This document shows, piece after piece, positions 7,769 to 16,132 of a stretch of 64,000 nucleotides of DNA. A program made the position numbers and the translations under genes. Under the pieces are notes generated by a model, which ran no database searches, was not told the origin of the DNA, and was given only the letters and a program-made list of their open reading frames with translations. This DNA comes from Planctomycetota bacterium (GTDB lineage: Bacteria > Planctomycetota > UBA1135 > GCA-002686595), in assembly GCA_002686945.1 (NCBI GenBank), contig NYYZ01000037.1, positions 62,001 to 126,000 on the forward strand, in the 5' to 3' direction. The stretch's first letter is position 1, and the number at the start of each line of letters is the position of its first letter.

Positions 7769-8577
7769 TGGTATCTCCGGGCGACTGCCTCAATTTCGAA
7801 GCCCTGATCCACGCAGCGCTGATTGTCCCCGCCCGTGAGTTCAATCACATGGCCAGAGATCGTGCTCTCCAACAAACCCAATGCTGCCAAGGCCACTTCG
7901 CTCGGGGCAATCAACACACCACTGGGGTTGATCGCAGCATACTCGGCTTTGACCTGTTCTTTTGAGCGGCCGGTCTGAGCAGCAACAAAGTCCGCACCTG
8001 AGTCGGTCATGGGCGTATCAACAAAGTGTGGACAGACTACATTCACCGCGATCCCTTTGGTCTGCAGGTCCCTCGCAGCGCAGCGAGCCCAGCCAAGCAG
8101 AGCGTGCTTGCTGGCTGAGTAGGCCGCCACATAAGGGTGGCCCCCAAGGGCCGCAGAACTCGCCACCATGACCACGCTGGGACGCTTCGATTCAGCCAAC
8201 AACCCAAGCAGCCCCTGAGTCAGTTCGCGCGCTGCATGGAAATTGACCTGCATCAGACGCCGGGCCTGCTCACCAGAGGCCTTGGATGAATGCACGGGCG
8301 CAGTCTCCACGATACCCGCATTGTTCACCAGCCAATCGATGGGGGCTTCCTGCCTGAGTTGCTCCACCGCAGTCCGCAGGGAGTCAGGGTGTTCCAGATC
8401 CATCACCAAACTGGTGGCGCTGCCTCCGGCCTGCTCCACAGCAGCCCTGGCGGAGCCCAGGCGCTCCTCGTCACGCCCGCAAACCCAGACCCTGGCCCCC
8501 CGCTGCCCAAGGGCCTCACAGAACGCCAGACCGATGCCCCCTGACGCTCCGGTCAAGACTACCCGTGGTTGCTGCAT
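7765..8577 (-). CDS. Short-chain dehydrogenase/reductase (SDR)
   Basis: A classical SDR of about 270 residues. I prefer the ATG at 8577 (MQQPRVVLTGASGGIGLAF) because the nucleotide-binding TGASGGIG then sits about ten residues from the N-terminus, as usual; a longer start at 8613 adds twelve residues. The NNAG motif is in WLVNNAGIVETAP, the catalytic Ser lies in VMVASSAALGG, and YSASK gives the Tyr-x-x-x-Lys pair. It oxidises or reduces a hydroxyl/keto group with NAD(P)(H) in the cytosol. It is coupled to RidA downstream (4-nt overlap) and faces the OYE-family gene across a very short divergent region. A hydroxyacyl-CoA or cyclic keto-CoA substrate is plausible from context. Confidence 0.9.
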   Translation of the reverse strand: MQQPRVVLTGASGGIGLAFCEALGQRGARVWVCGRDEERLGSARAAVEQAGGSATSLVMDLEHPDSLRTAVEQLRQEAPIDWLVNNAGIVETAPVHSSKASGEQARRLMQVNFHAARELTQGLLGLLAESKRPSVVMVASSAALGGHPYVAAYSASKHALLGWARCAARDLQTKGIAVNVVCPHFVDTPMTDSGADFVAAQTGRSKEQVKAEYAAINPSGVLIAPSEVALAALGLLESTISGHVIELTGGDNQRCVDQGFEIEAVARRYQ

Positions 8578-8621
8578 TGCAAGAGGGTAGCGGCCCGCGA
8601 CAGGGCCTACCATGCCCAGCC

Positions 8622-10064
8622 GTGGCCAAGCCCAAGAGATCTCTGCCAGCCACCCGCTGGCCCACCCGCACAGAGGCCCAGAACAGCCTCGTATTCACCC
8701 CGATACAGGTGGGCAGTTTCCAGAGCCTGACCCGCAGTTGGGTACCGGCCATGGTCCCCTGGAGGGCGACGGAGGAGGGCGAGGTCACACCCGAGGTCCT
8801 CGAGTGGTATGGGCGTCTGGCAGACGGGCAGCCCGGGGTGCTGGTAGTGGAAGCAACGGGCGTACGCGATGTGCCTTCTGGTCCCCTCTTGCGTGTGGGC
8901 GACGATCGCTTCATTCCGGGACTGCAGGAACTGGTGCGAACGGTCCGCCAGCACAGCGCGGGGCGTACAAGGTTGGTGATTCAAATCCTCGACTTCCTAC
9001 CCATCAGACGACGACCAGAAAAACACCGATACCTACTCGAGTTTCTCACCATCACGCAGACACACCGAGAATCCATGGGTGGTACAGCCAACGAAGCCGA
9101 AGTACGCGAACAGTTGATGCGCCTGGATGATGCTGCCCTACAAGAGGTACTCAGCCCGCGGGAATGGGAAGCACTCAATTACGGATACCGGGAAAGAGTC
9201 GGGGATTTAGGTCTAAGCACGATCCGTGAACTGCCCAAGGTCCTGCCCGGCCTATTCGCCGCTGCCGCCCAACGAGCCAGGCAAGCGGGCTTCGATGGAG
9301 TCGAGTTGCATATGGCCCACGCCTACACCCTGGCGAGCTTTCTCTCGGCCCTCAACCAACGCGATGACGGTTATGGGAGCACGTTGACAGGCCGGCAACG
9401 CTTACCACTTGAAGTGTTGAAAGCGGTTCGTGACCGGGTAGGTAAGGACTGGACCGTGGGTTGTCGTATCCTGGGCGACGAGGTCGTGAAAGGCGGCAGC
9501 ACAATAGAGGATGCATGCTCACACGCCCTGGCTCTGGCCAAAGGCGGCATGGACTATATATCCGTATCAAAGGGTGGCAAATTCGAGGACGCGCGCCAAC
9601 CGGCAGTGGGCCAGGCGATCTATCCCTACACGGGCGCGAGCGGCGAGGAGTGCATGCCCACGGTGACCCGCTTCAAGCACCCTTTCGGACGTAACCTGCA
9701 CCTTTCCCACAGCATCAGAAATACCCTCCGCGAAGCCGGACACCAGATTCCAGTGATCGGAGCTGGGGGCGTAGGCACCCACGAACTGGCCGAAAAGGCC
9801 CTGCGGGAGGGAGATTGCGATCTTGTGGGAGCCGCCCGTCAGTCCCTGGCGGACCCCGATTGGTGGCTCAAGGTGCAAGAGGGCCGGGGCGAAGAAGTGC
9901 GTCGCTGCATCTACACCAACTACTGCGAAGGTTTGGATCAAAAGCACCGCCAGGTCACCTGCCAACTCTGGGACCGGAGCATGGAAACGCCAGACGCCAA
10001 AGGTGGAATCCGGCTCTCTAGTGATGGCAAGCGCAGGCTGAACGCGCCACCCTGGGAGCGGTAA
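8622..10064 (+). CDS. NADH:flavin oxidoreductase, Old Yellow Enzyme family
   Basis: An FMN-dependent TIM-barrel protein. I suggest the GTG at 8622 (480 residues), because an ATG at 8565 in the same frame lies inside the divergent SDR gene; the conserved part begins only at NSLVFTPIQVGSF. Landmarks are the substrate-anion His region FDGVELHMAHAYTLASFLS (normally H-x-A-H-G-Y), NQRDDGYGSTLTGRQRLPLE (the family's N-x-R-x-D-x-Y-G-G-S-x-E-N-R), and near the C-terminus PVIGAGGVGTHELAEKALREG with DLVGAARQSLADP for FMN phosphate binding. Cysteines near the end (CIYTNYCEG and VTCQLWD) resemble a degenerate iron-sulfur segment of the 2,4-dienoyl-CoA-reductase branch, but no extra C-terminal domain follows. 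It would reduce an activated C=C bond. In 2-aminobenzoyl-CoA monooxygenase/reductase an OYE domain is fused to a hydroxylase; here it stands alone. Confidence 0.85.
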   Translation: MAKPKRSLPATRWPTRTEAQNSLVFTPIQVGSFQSLTRSWVPAMVPWRATEEGEVTPEVLEWYGRLADGQPGVLVVEATGVRDVPSGPLLRVGDDRFIPGLQELVRTVRQHSAGRTRLVIQILDFLPIRRRPEKHRYLLEFLTITQTHRESMGGTANEAEVREQLMRLDDAALQEVLSPREWEALNYGYRERVGDLGLSTIRELPKVLPGLFAAAAQRARQAGFDGVELHMAHAYTLASFLSALNQRDDGYGSTLTGRQRLPLEVLKAVRDRVGKDWTVGCRILGDEVVKGGSTIEDACSHALALAKGGMDYISVSKGGKFEDARQPAVGQAIYPYTGASGEECMPTVTRFKHPFGRNLHLSHSIRNTLREAGHQIPVIGAGGVGTHELAEKALREGDCDLVGAARQSLADPDWWLKVQEGRGEEVRRCIYTNYCEGLDQKHRQVTCQLWDRSMETPDAKGGIRLSSDGKRRLNAPPWER

Positions 10065-10079
10065 AGGCAGCGGAAGATC

Positions 10080-12578
10080 TCAGCGCCGACGACGCCGAGC
10101 AGGTCGCTTCTGAGGAACAGCGTTGGCCGGATCCAAAGGCCAGGCATGACGGGGATAACGGTTACGCAGTTCCTTGCGAACATCCTTCCAAGTGCGCTCC
10201 CAAAAACCAGCGAGGTCATCAGTGATCTGCTGGGGACGATGGTTCGGTGCTAGGAGATGCAGGAGACAAGTCACGCGACCACCTGCCACAGTGGGCGTAT
10301 CCTTGAGTCCGAACAGTTCCTGCATTCGCACGGCCAGCACCGGAGGCCGTCCAGCTTCGTAGAGCAAAGTAATCTTTGAACCTGTAGGGACAGCCATGCG
10401 CTCGGGAGCCATGGTGTCCAGGGCACTCCTCTGTTGATGTGTCAAGAGCCCCAGCAAGAGACTGGCGAGAGGTCGCTTGCGAAGATCTTCGAAGGAACGA
10501 CAGCCTGCAGCCAGATTCGGCAAGTGCTCGGCGATCTGCTCCCCATCGAAACGCGGCAATTCGAGTTCCGGACACCACTCCCCCAAACAAGCGAGGCGCG
10601 CGAGCAGGCTCTGCACGCCAGATTCATCAAAGCCAAGGGCACTCTCCAAGTCCTTGGCAGCCTCGGCACACAGAATCTCCTGGACTTCTGACTCGCGGCC
10701 CCTTGGCAAGGAGACCACCTCCTCCCCCAACAACAGGGGTCCGAGCCAGGTACGCTTCGCCCCGCGCACTCTGAGTGCCTCTCGGTCCCAGATCAAATCC
10801 TGAGTCATGTGCTCGTTGCCCTCATTGATGAATGAGCGCGGCACGCCCACTGCCAGGCGAACGCGAGTGTCTCTGGCAGTACCGATGGTCTCAAGAGCCA
10901 AGATCACCTCCGCCTCAGTCACGCAACTCTCCCGCCCAAGACGCAGGCCCTTGCCATCGATGCCACGAAAGGCATCTGAACCGGGGGCCCGGCGCACGGC
11001 TAATCGGTCAGGGAAGGCTGTTACCAGCGCGCGAAGCAGGGCGTCATCTGGATCGCTGGGCTGCGGTGCCTGACCCAGCGCCCGATTCAACATGGACGCC
11101 AGTTGCTCCCGAGAACGAAGCACATTGCGCCCGGGACCCGGGCGCAAGCCGCCAGGAGCTCGTTTGGTGCGTGCCAGAGTTTCCAAGGCATCTAAACGAT
11201 CATCCAGATCCGACTCGCCCCCGTCCACAGGACCCTGACGATGTTCAAAGGGGTCGCGCTCCCCCAGCAAGGCCGCCACCAGAGCAGCCTCATGAGGCAC
11301 GCCTTCACCATGGCCCGCCACCAACAACCGCCCGAGACGAGGGTGCACGGGCAAAGCCGCGAGGGAACGACCCGTCTGGGTCAGAACTCCATGATCGGTG
11401 GCTCCCAAGCGATCAAGTAACGCCACTGCGTTGTCCAGTGCCTCGGGCTTTGGCGCTTCAAACCAAGGAAACTCCGCCGGGTCCGGTTCCCCAAAAGAGA
11501 GCAGCTGCAACACCGGTCCAGCCAGATCGAGCCGACGCACCTCCGGTTCCTCGGTTGGCCTGAGAGTGCGTTGGTCGATACCGCTCCAAAGACGCAATAC
11601 AAGGCCAGGACCAATGCGCCCTGCGCGTCCCGCTCGTTGAGCTGCCGCATCCGCAGCAATGCGCTCAAGGCCCAAGCGATCCAGGCCCACCGATGGATCA
11701 TGACGCAAGATACGCGCTAGACCTGAATCCACTACCGCAGTGACCCCATCCACGGTAACGCTGGATTCGGCCACATTGGTTGAAAGAACTACACGCCGAC
11801 GGCCTCCCCCGGTCAAGGCAAGGTCCTGTTCCTGCGGCGAAAGACTGCCATGCAGGTCGTGCAGGTCGAGGCCCAAGCTGAGAATCCAAGACTCGATCCT
11901 CCCACGAGCTCGGCGCATTTCCCCCGCACCGGGGAGAAAGACCAGCACATTCCCGGGCGAGGCCGCAAGCGCAGTTTCGACGGCTCGTTGCAGATGATCC
12001 TCGGGCGTCTCTCTGGGCAAGAGTGGCAAGTAGCGCTCTTCCACATCAAACTGACGACCCTCGGAACGCACCACCTTCGCACTCAAGAACTCAGAAATAG
12101 GGTCAGCGATCAGGGTGGCGCTCATGACCACGATCCGCAAGTCCTCGCGCACGCTGCTACGCACTCGCTCAGCCAGTGCAAGAGCCAGGTCCCCTTCCAT
12201 GTGGCGCTCATGAAACTCATCCAGCACCAGGGCGTCGACCCCTTCCAGAAATGGGTCCGCTTGCAAACGCCGCAACAGGACCCCCTCTGTGCAAAAGACA
12301 ATTTTCGAAGTCGCCTTGAACTTCTTCTCGAAACGCACAGCCCAGCCCACCTCTTCTCCCAAGGTCCAACCCTGTTCCTGGGCCACACGCCGCGCCGCTG
12401 CGCGGGCCGCGATACGCCGCGGCTCCAAGACCCAAATCGTTCCCTTGCCCCGCAGCATGGCTGGAGGCACCCGGGTGGTCTTGCCTGCTCCCGGAGGAGC
12501 CACCAGCACCACCGCACCGCTGGCGTCCAGGGCTTGAAGCAGTTCTGGCAGAACCTGATCCACGGGCAGGGACAACAT
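10080..12578 (-). CDS. hrpB: HrpB-type ATP-dependent DExH helicase
   Basis: An 832-residue protein, the expected length for HrpB. It begins LPVDQVLPELLQAL, then Walker A APPGAGKTTRVP (about residues 27-38), ARAAARRVAQEQG, motif II LDEFHERHMEGDLALAL, motif III SATL, motif V STNVAESSVTVDGV and motif VI QRAGRAGRIGPG. The long C-terminal HrpB-specific region (with the VTCLLHLLAPNHRP-type segment and PKRPARRRRR tail) separates it from HrpA. The cellular role of HrpB is not well defined; the family is an RNA/DNA helicase of the DEAH class. It is convergent with the OYE gene, with only 15 nt between stops, and appears monocistronic. The basic Arg tail at the C-terminus could aid nucleic-acid binding. 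Confidence 0.95.
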   Translation of the reverse strand: MLSLPVDQVLPELLQALDASGAVVLVAPPGAGKTTRVPPAMLRGKGTIWVLEPRRIAARAAARRVAQEQGWTLGEEVGWAVRFEKKFKATSKIVFCTEGVLLRRLQADPFLEGVDALVLDEFHERHMEGDLALALAERVRSSVREDLRIVVMSATLIADPISEFLSAKVVRSEGRQFDVEERYLPLLPRETPEDHLQRAVETALAASPGNVLVFLPGAGEMRRARGRIESWILSLGLDLHDLHGSLSPQEQDLALTGGGRRRVVLSTNVAESSVTVDGVTAVVDSGLARILRHDPSVGLDRLGLERIAADAAAQRAGRAGRIGPGLVLRLWSGIDQRTLRPTEEPEVRRLDLAGPVLQLLSFGEPDPAEFPWFEAPKPEALDNAVALLDRLGATDHGVLTQTGRSLAALPVHPRLGRLLVAGHGEGVPHEAALVAALLGERDPFEHRQGPVDGGESDLDDRLDALETLARTKRAPGGLRPGPGRNVLRSREQLASMLNRALGQAPQPSDPDDALLRALVTAFPDRLAVRRAPGSDAFRGIDGKGLRLGRESCVTEAEVILALETIGTARDTRVRLAVGVPRSFINEGNEHMTQDLIWDREALRVRGAKRTWLGPLLLGEEVVSLPRGRESEVQEILCAEAAKDLESALGFDESGVQSLLARLACLGEWCPELELPRFDGEQIAEHLPNLAAGCRSFEDLRKRPLASLLLGLLTHQQRSALDTMAPERMAVPTGSKITLLYEAGRPPVLAVRMQELFGLKDTPTVAGGRVTCLLHLLAPNHRPQQITDDLAGFWERTWKDVRKELRNRYPRHAWPLDPANAVPQKRPARRRRR

Positions 12579-12985
12579 GCAGATGGTGATCCTAGCGTTG
12601 CCTGACGCAACCCTTGCGCTCCGACTGCTGCGAGGGAATCGCTCCCCGGGTCATGACATTGGCGAGGCCCTTCCAGGCACCCCGGATAGGACCATATTGG
12701 CTCTCGACGGAAACCGAGGGGCGCCATGGGCTTTGATGAACGTCACAGATGACCCTCCTGGCGGGTGAGCATCTGACCCTGCTGGCCGTGCTTTCCTCTA
12801 TGAAGAACCCCTAGCAGGCTCACGCACCCCCTGCGAAGAGTTCAAAACTGCTCCAAGAGACCCCAGGCGAAGGGGGAAATCACTATCAGAGATCGCTAGC
12901 ATCGATGACGTCGCGCGTACAGGGAATCCAACTGGGCAGATAGGCACTGCCCCCTGCTACGCGCCCTCCGGAAGACAAGCAAGAA
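12579..12985. other. Divergent intergenic region between hrpB and the coiled-coil gene
   Basis: About 400 nt that must contain promoters for hrpB (minus) and the coiled-coil gene (plus). No convincing ORF, RNA gene or strong hairpin is visible. The AGACAAGCAAG-type purine run just before 12986 is the only ribosome-binding-like stretch, and it is weak. Confidence 0.5.
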
Positions 12986-15025
12986 ATGCAAGAACTCCTC
13001 TTAATGCTAGGTGGCGGATGCCTGGGTGGTTTCATTGGTTATGTGATTGCTGTGGAGCGCAGCCGCATCCAACGGCGTGTACAGCAAGAGCTGTGGGACC
13101 GCAAGTTCCACATGTGCGATACGGATCGTGAGCAGGCGGTGACTGACCTCAATCAAAACCAGGTAGCCAACAAAAGCATGCGCTCTCAACACGCGAGCCT
13201 CATGGCCAAGACCAAGGAGCTCGAAGAGATCGCAAACCGCGCCTCTGCAGTTCAAGCAGACCTGAAAGCGAGGCTCGTGGATAGGGACAACAAGCTTGCG
13301 CAATTGAACCAGACCACCAGAGCCCTGCAAACAGAACACACAGAATCCACTCAAGAATCACAACGCCAAGCCACGGCCTTGAAAGAAATCTCTGCCGAGC
13401 GAGACAAGCTTCAGACCATCGTCGAGCAGAGTCAGGCCACGGCAGCTGCAGCAGAAGCAGAGTGTGACAGGATGCTAAGTGATCATGCCACTGAGCGCCA
13501 GACGATAACCAAACGGGTGCAGCAACTTGAACCTCTTCCCCGCAAGCTAGAAACCGCAACAGCCCAACTCGATTCGCTACGGCGGGAGCGAGACGAAGCT
13601 CGAATTCGGGCAGATGCCATCGAAGGCAAATGGCTCAAGCTAGAGCCTCTGCCTGCACGACTGGATCAACGGGAAAGTGAACTGCGCGCTCTGAAGCATT
13701 CCGTGAAAGAGGATCGCACTGCAGTTGCAGAACGCATCGTCACTCTCGAAGACCAGGTCGAGGAACTTGACACCCTCAAGTCACAGCTCTCCGAGAAGGA
13801 ACAGGACTTGGAATTGCTGAATGCTCGCTTGTCTCAAGCGGAGGCGCAAGCGGCAGAAGACACTGCTGCCCTATCGGAGGAGCTTGAGACCCTGCGCCCG
13901 ATCCCTGCGCTCTTGTCAGTATGCGAAGCTGACTTGAAGCAGGCCCAGTTTCAACTGAAAGAGCTTGAACACGAGTACGAGCAGGCCTCTGACGAAGCCG
14001 CCCAACGGGTGGCGGAATTACAGCCTCTGCGTCTTGCACTCGCCAAGCGCGAGGGTGAATTGAGCGTCGAAGGCGAGCGACGACAAGAGCAGGTCAACAA
14101 TCTGCGCGAGGACTTGCGCGATGTACGCAAGCAGTTGCGTGAGCTAGAACCCGCCGGTGCCCTGCTTGCTGAACGAGACCGCCAAATAGGTCGGATGCAA
14201 GCCCAAGCCGAAGAAAAACAAACCCAGAACGCCCGACAGTTGACCGCCCTGCAGGCACAACTGGACAAATTGACAGCACTCCCAGATCAAGTGGAGCGTA
14301 CGCACAAGGAAGCCGAGAGCATTCAAACGGAACTCAACAGTAAATTGCGGGCTCAAACAAAGGAACTGCAAGAACTAAGGCAGCGCAAGCAGGCTCTGGA
14401 TCCGCTACCCGCGCAAGTGGCCGAATTGGAACAACAACTGAAGGTCTTGAATCGCCAGCATGCAAAGCTCGAGAAACGAGCCGACAAGGAGACCGAACGA
14501 CGGAAACAAGGGACAGTCGAACTTGGAGAGCGCACTCAGGAACTCAGAACCGAGCGCACTGTATCCAAACGTCAAGCCCGGCAGATCGAGAACAGCGCCA
14601 ACCAACAACAACGGCGAGATGAACAAGTCATCGAATTGACCAGCCGGGTGGGCGATCTGCGCAGCGAACTTATCGAGGCCCGCAAGACCTCAAGCGCAGT
14701 TGACAAGGAACTGCACAACGTGCGCACAGACCTCGGAATGCGGGATCGCCTTCTCAAGACCCTGCGAACGGAGGTCAAAGCCGCCAAGTTGAAGCTCGGC
14801 GAGGCAAGACGTCAGACTCGTGAGACCCAGCGCGATATGCGTCAGCTAGCCAAAGATCTGGTGAAACTGAGAAAGGCCAAGGGAATGGTGATCGACGGCG
14901 TGATCAAACCAGCCAAGAGGGGCAAGAAAAAAACCAGCAGCAAGAAAGCAAGTAAACGGTCAGCGAGCAGGTCCAAGAGGACCCCTGTGAAATCCGCCAG
15001 CAAAGCCAGCGCAAAGGGTAAGTGA
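12986..15025 (+). CDS. Membrane-anchored coiled-coil protein with 42-residue repeats and histone-H1-like tail
   Basis: A 679-residue protein with three visible parts. Residues 4-23 (LLLMLGGGCLGGFIGYVIAV) form one transmembrane segment, followed by basic residues, so the rest is probably cytosolic. Residues about 40-610 are an almost continuous coiled coil rich in Glu, Gln, Arg and Leu. Within it, residues 181-512 consist of eight tandem units, seven exactly 42 residues (six heptads) and the first 38, most opening with L-x-P-L-P or a close variant. The final ~45 residues are Lys/Ser/Ala-rich (PAKRGKKKTSSKKASK and onward), like histone-H1-type bacterial tails. I know no family with this exact build; topology resembles YhcB/ZapG (short TM plus coil), but it is far longer. 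It is the first gene of a group with the lipoprotein that starts 4 nt downstream. A tether between membrane and nucleoid is an inference only. Confidence 0.85.
   Translation: MQELLLMLGGGCLGGFIGYVIAVERSRIQRRVQQELWDRKFHMCDTDREQAVTDLNQNQVANKSMRSQHASLMAKTKELEEIANRASAVQADLKARLVDRDNKLAQLNQTTRALQTEHTESTQESQRQATALKEISAERDKLQTIVEQSQATAAAAEAECDRMLSDHATERQTITKRVQQLEPLPRKLETATAQLDSLRRERDEARIRADAIEGKWLKLEPLPARLDQRESELRALKHSVKEDRTAVAERIVTLEDQVEELDTLKSQLSEKEQDLELLNARLSQAEAQAAEDTAALSEELETLRPIPALLSVCEADLKQAQFQLKELEHEYEQASDEAAQRVAELQPLRLALAKREGELSVEGERRQEQVNNLREDLRDVRKQLRELEPAGALLAERDRQIGRMQAQAEEKQTQNARQLTALQAQLDKLTALPDQVERTHKEAESIQTELNSKLRAQTKELQELRQRKQALDPLPAQVAELEQQLKVLNRQHAKLEKRADKETERRKQGTVELGERTQELRTERTVSKRQARQIENSANQQQRRDEQVIELTSRVGDLRSELIEARKTSSAVDKELHNVRTDLGMRDRLLKTLRTEVKAAKLKLGEARRQTRETQRDMRQLAKDLVKLRKAKGMVIDGVIKPAKRGKKKTSSKKASKRSASRSKRTPVKSASKASAKGK
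13526..14521 (+). repeat. Eight in-frame tandem coding repeats (126-nt period, 42-residue unit)
   Basis: Inside the coiled-coil gene, units start at protein residues 181, 219, 261, 303, 345, 387, 429 and 471, each opening with a leucine plus mostly a proline pair: LEPLP, LEPLP, LDTLK, LRPIP, LQPLR, LEPAG, LTALP, LDPLP. Seven units are exactly 42 residues. The nucleotide sequences have diverged, so this is an ancient protein repeat, not a recent DNA duplication. Confidence 0.85.
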
Positions 15026-15029
15026 AACG

Positions 15030-16073
15030 GTGAGGACCCCGGGCTGGAGTCGCGAGGGGCGCTGGCGCTATTGGCCGCTCCTCGGAATGCAACCACTCCT
15101 ATATTCGGGGTTTTTCATTCTGGGCGCCTGCGTGCCTGTGGACGACGGCCGCGGGCATCCCAGTCTGCTGATAATCACCTTGAACCAACCGGCTGAACCC
15201 AGGCAGATTGCGCCAGACCAGCCCGCCCTGAGAGAGTTCCTTGAAACCAGTATGTTCTTTCCCAATGTCTGGCATCCGAATGGTTCGCCGGATTCTGTAT
15301 TGGCCTCATTGCTGACTGGTCTGCATCCCCATAACCACGGGGTCAGCTCCACCAATCTTCCAACCATTGCAGCAGCGGTCTACGAACAGGATGTGTGGAC
15401 GGCAGGGGCGCTGGGCCAGGGGCACGGACAATTGGCAGCTGGACTTGAGCGAGGCTTCGAGCGCTTCTCCCGGGCTCCAGCGAGTACGCCCGATCAAGTG
15501 GCTCAGATCGCCATGCAATGGCTTGAAGAGCGTGCTGACCGCGATGGGGGTTGGCTGATCTGGACACACCTGGAGTCAGCAGGCACACAAGCAAGCAACA
15601 CGAACTCTGCCCTCCAGAAACTTGTGACGGGAGTACGCGGACTTGATCGCCTGGATCGCACCCTGATCCTAGTCATGAACATCTCGCCCGCGCAAGCAGG
15701 ACCACTGCATAGGGGCTGGGCTGCTGCGTCATTACCTCGGGCCATTGGCGGCGACTCTCGAGAAGATCTGGCCTACAGTGATTTTGCTTTGCTCGCCATC
15801 GAACACCTGTCTGAACCCACATGGCCACAAGCTGCCCGTGAACCGTCAGGCCTGGACGGTGTCAGCCCCGGGCTGGCTCTCTATGGCCTCGGAACTCGCC
15901 GAGGCCCGATTGTCTTCCGCGCCCATGAAAACGAATCTCTACAGCCCACCTTGGCGCTCTTCGCTGGTTGGAGTTTGAACCCAGATGGCACATTCAAAGC
16001 GACTACTGGTAATGGCCCAGCCCCTCCCATGAGGGTCCAAGTAGCCCTCGGCGAGGCTCTCAAGACCAAATAA
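15030..16073 (+). CDS. Sulfatase/alkaline-phosphatase-fold lipoprotein lacking the sulfatase signature
   Basis: A 347-residue protein starting with GTG at 15030, 4 nt after the coiled-coil gene. Its N-terminus has a basic start, a hydrophobic stretch and a lipobox (FFILGAC at about residues 29-35), so it is a predicted lipoprotein. The segment PDSVLASLLTGLHPHNHGVSS aligns with the sulfatase region that normally reads C-x-P-S-R-A-S-L-L-T-G. Here the Cys/Ser converted to formylglycine and the following P-S-R are absent. Later parts (TAGALGQGHGQLAAGLERGFERFS, WLIWTHLESAG, DRLDRTLILVMNIS) follow the usual sulfatase order, but the metal-binding D-D near the N-terminus reads IITLNQPAEP. It is shorter than true sulfatases (400-600). 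I infer a non-catalytic relative, anchored in a membrane. The substrate or ligand is unknown. Confidence 0.7.
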   Translation: MRTPGWSREGRWRYWPLLGMQPLLYSGFFILGACVPVDDGRGHPSLLIITLNQPAEPRQIAPDQPALREFLETSMFFPNVWHPNGSPDSVLASLLTGLHPHNHGVSSTNLPTIAAAVYEQDVWTAGALGQGHGQLAAGLERGFERFSRAPASTPDQVAQIAMQWLEERADRDGGWLIWTHLESAGTQASNTNSALQKLVTGVRGLDRLDRTLILVMNISPAQAGPLHRGWAAASLPRAIGGDSREDLAYSDFALLAIEHLSEPTWPQAAREPSGLDGVSPGLALYGLGTRRGPIVFRAHENESLQPTLALFAGWSLNPDGTFKATTGNGPAPPMRVQVALGEALKTK

Positions 16074-16132
16074 AGAAAGCACCCAGGACGAACACGCCTG
16101 CAGCTCCACGGCTCTACTAGACTGGATCTCAC

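Noticed and set aside
13526-14521. Possible direct DNA repeat or CRISPR-like array suggested by the 126-nt period
   Set aside because: The units are conserved only at protein level and are coding in frame without spacers; not a CRISPR array.
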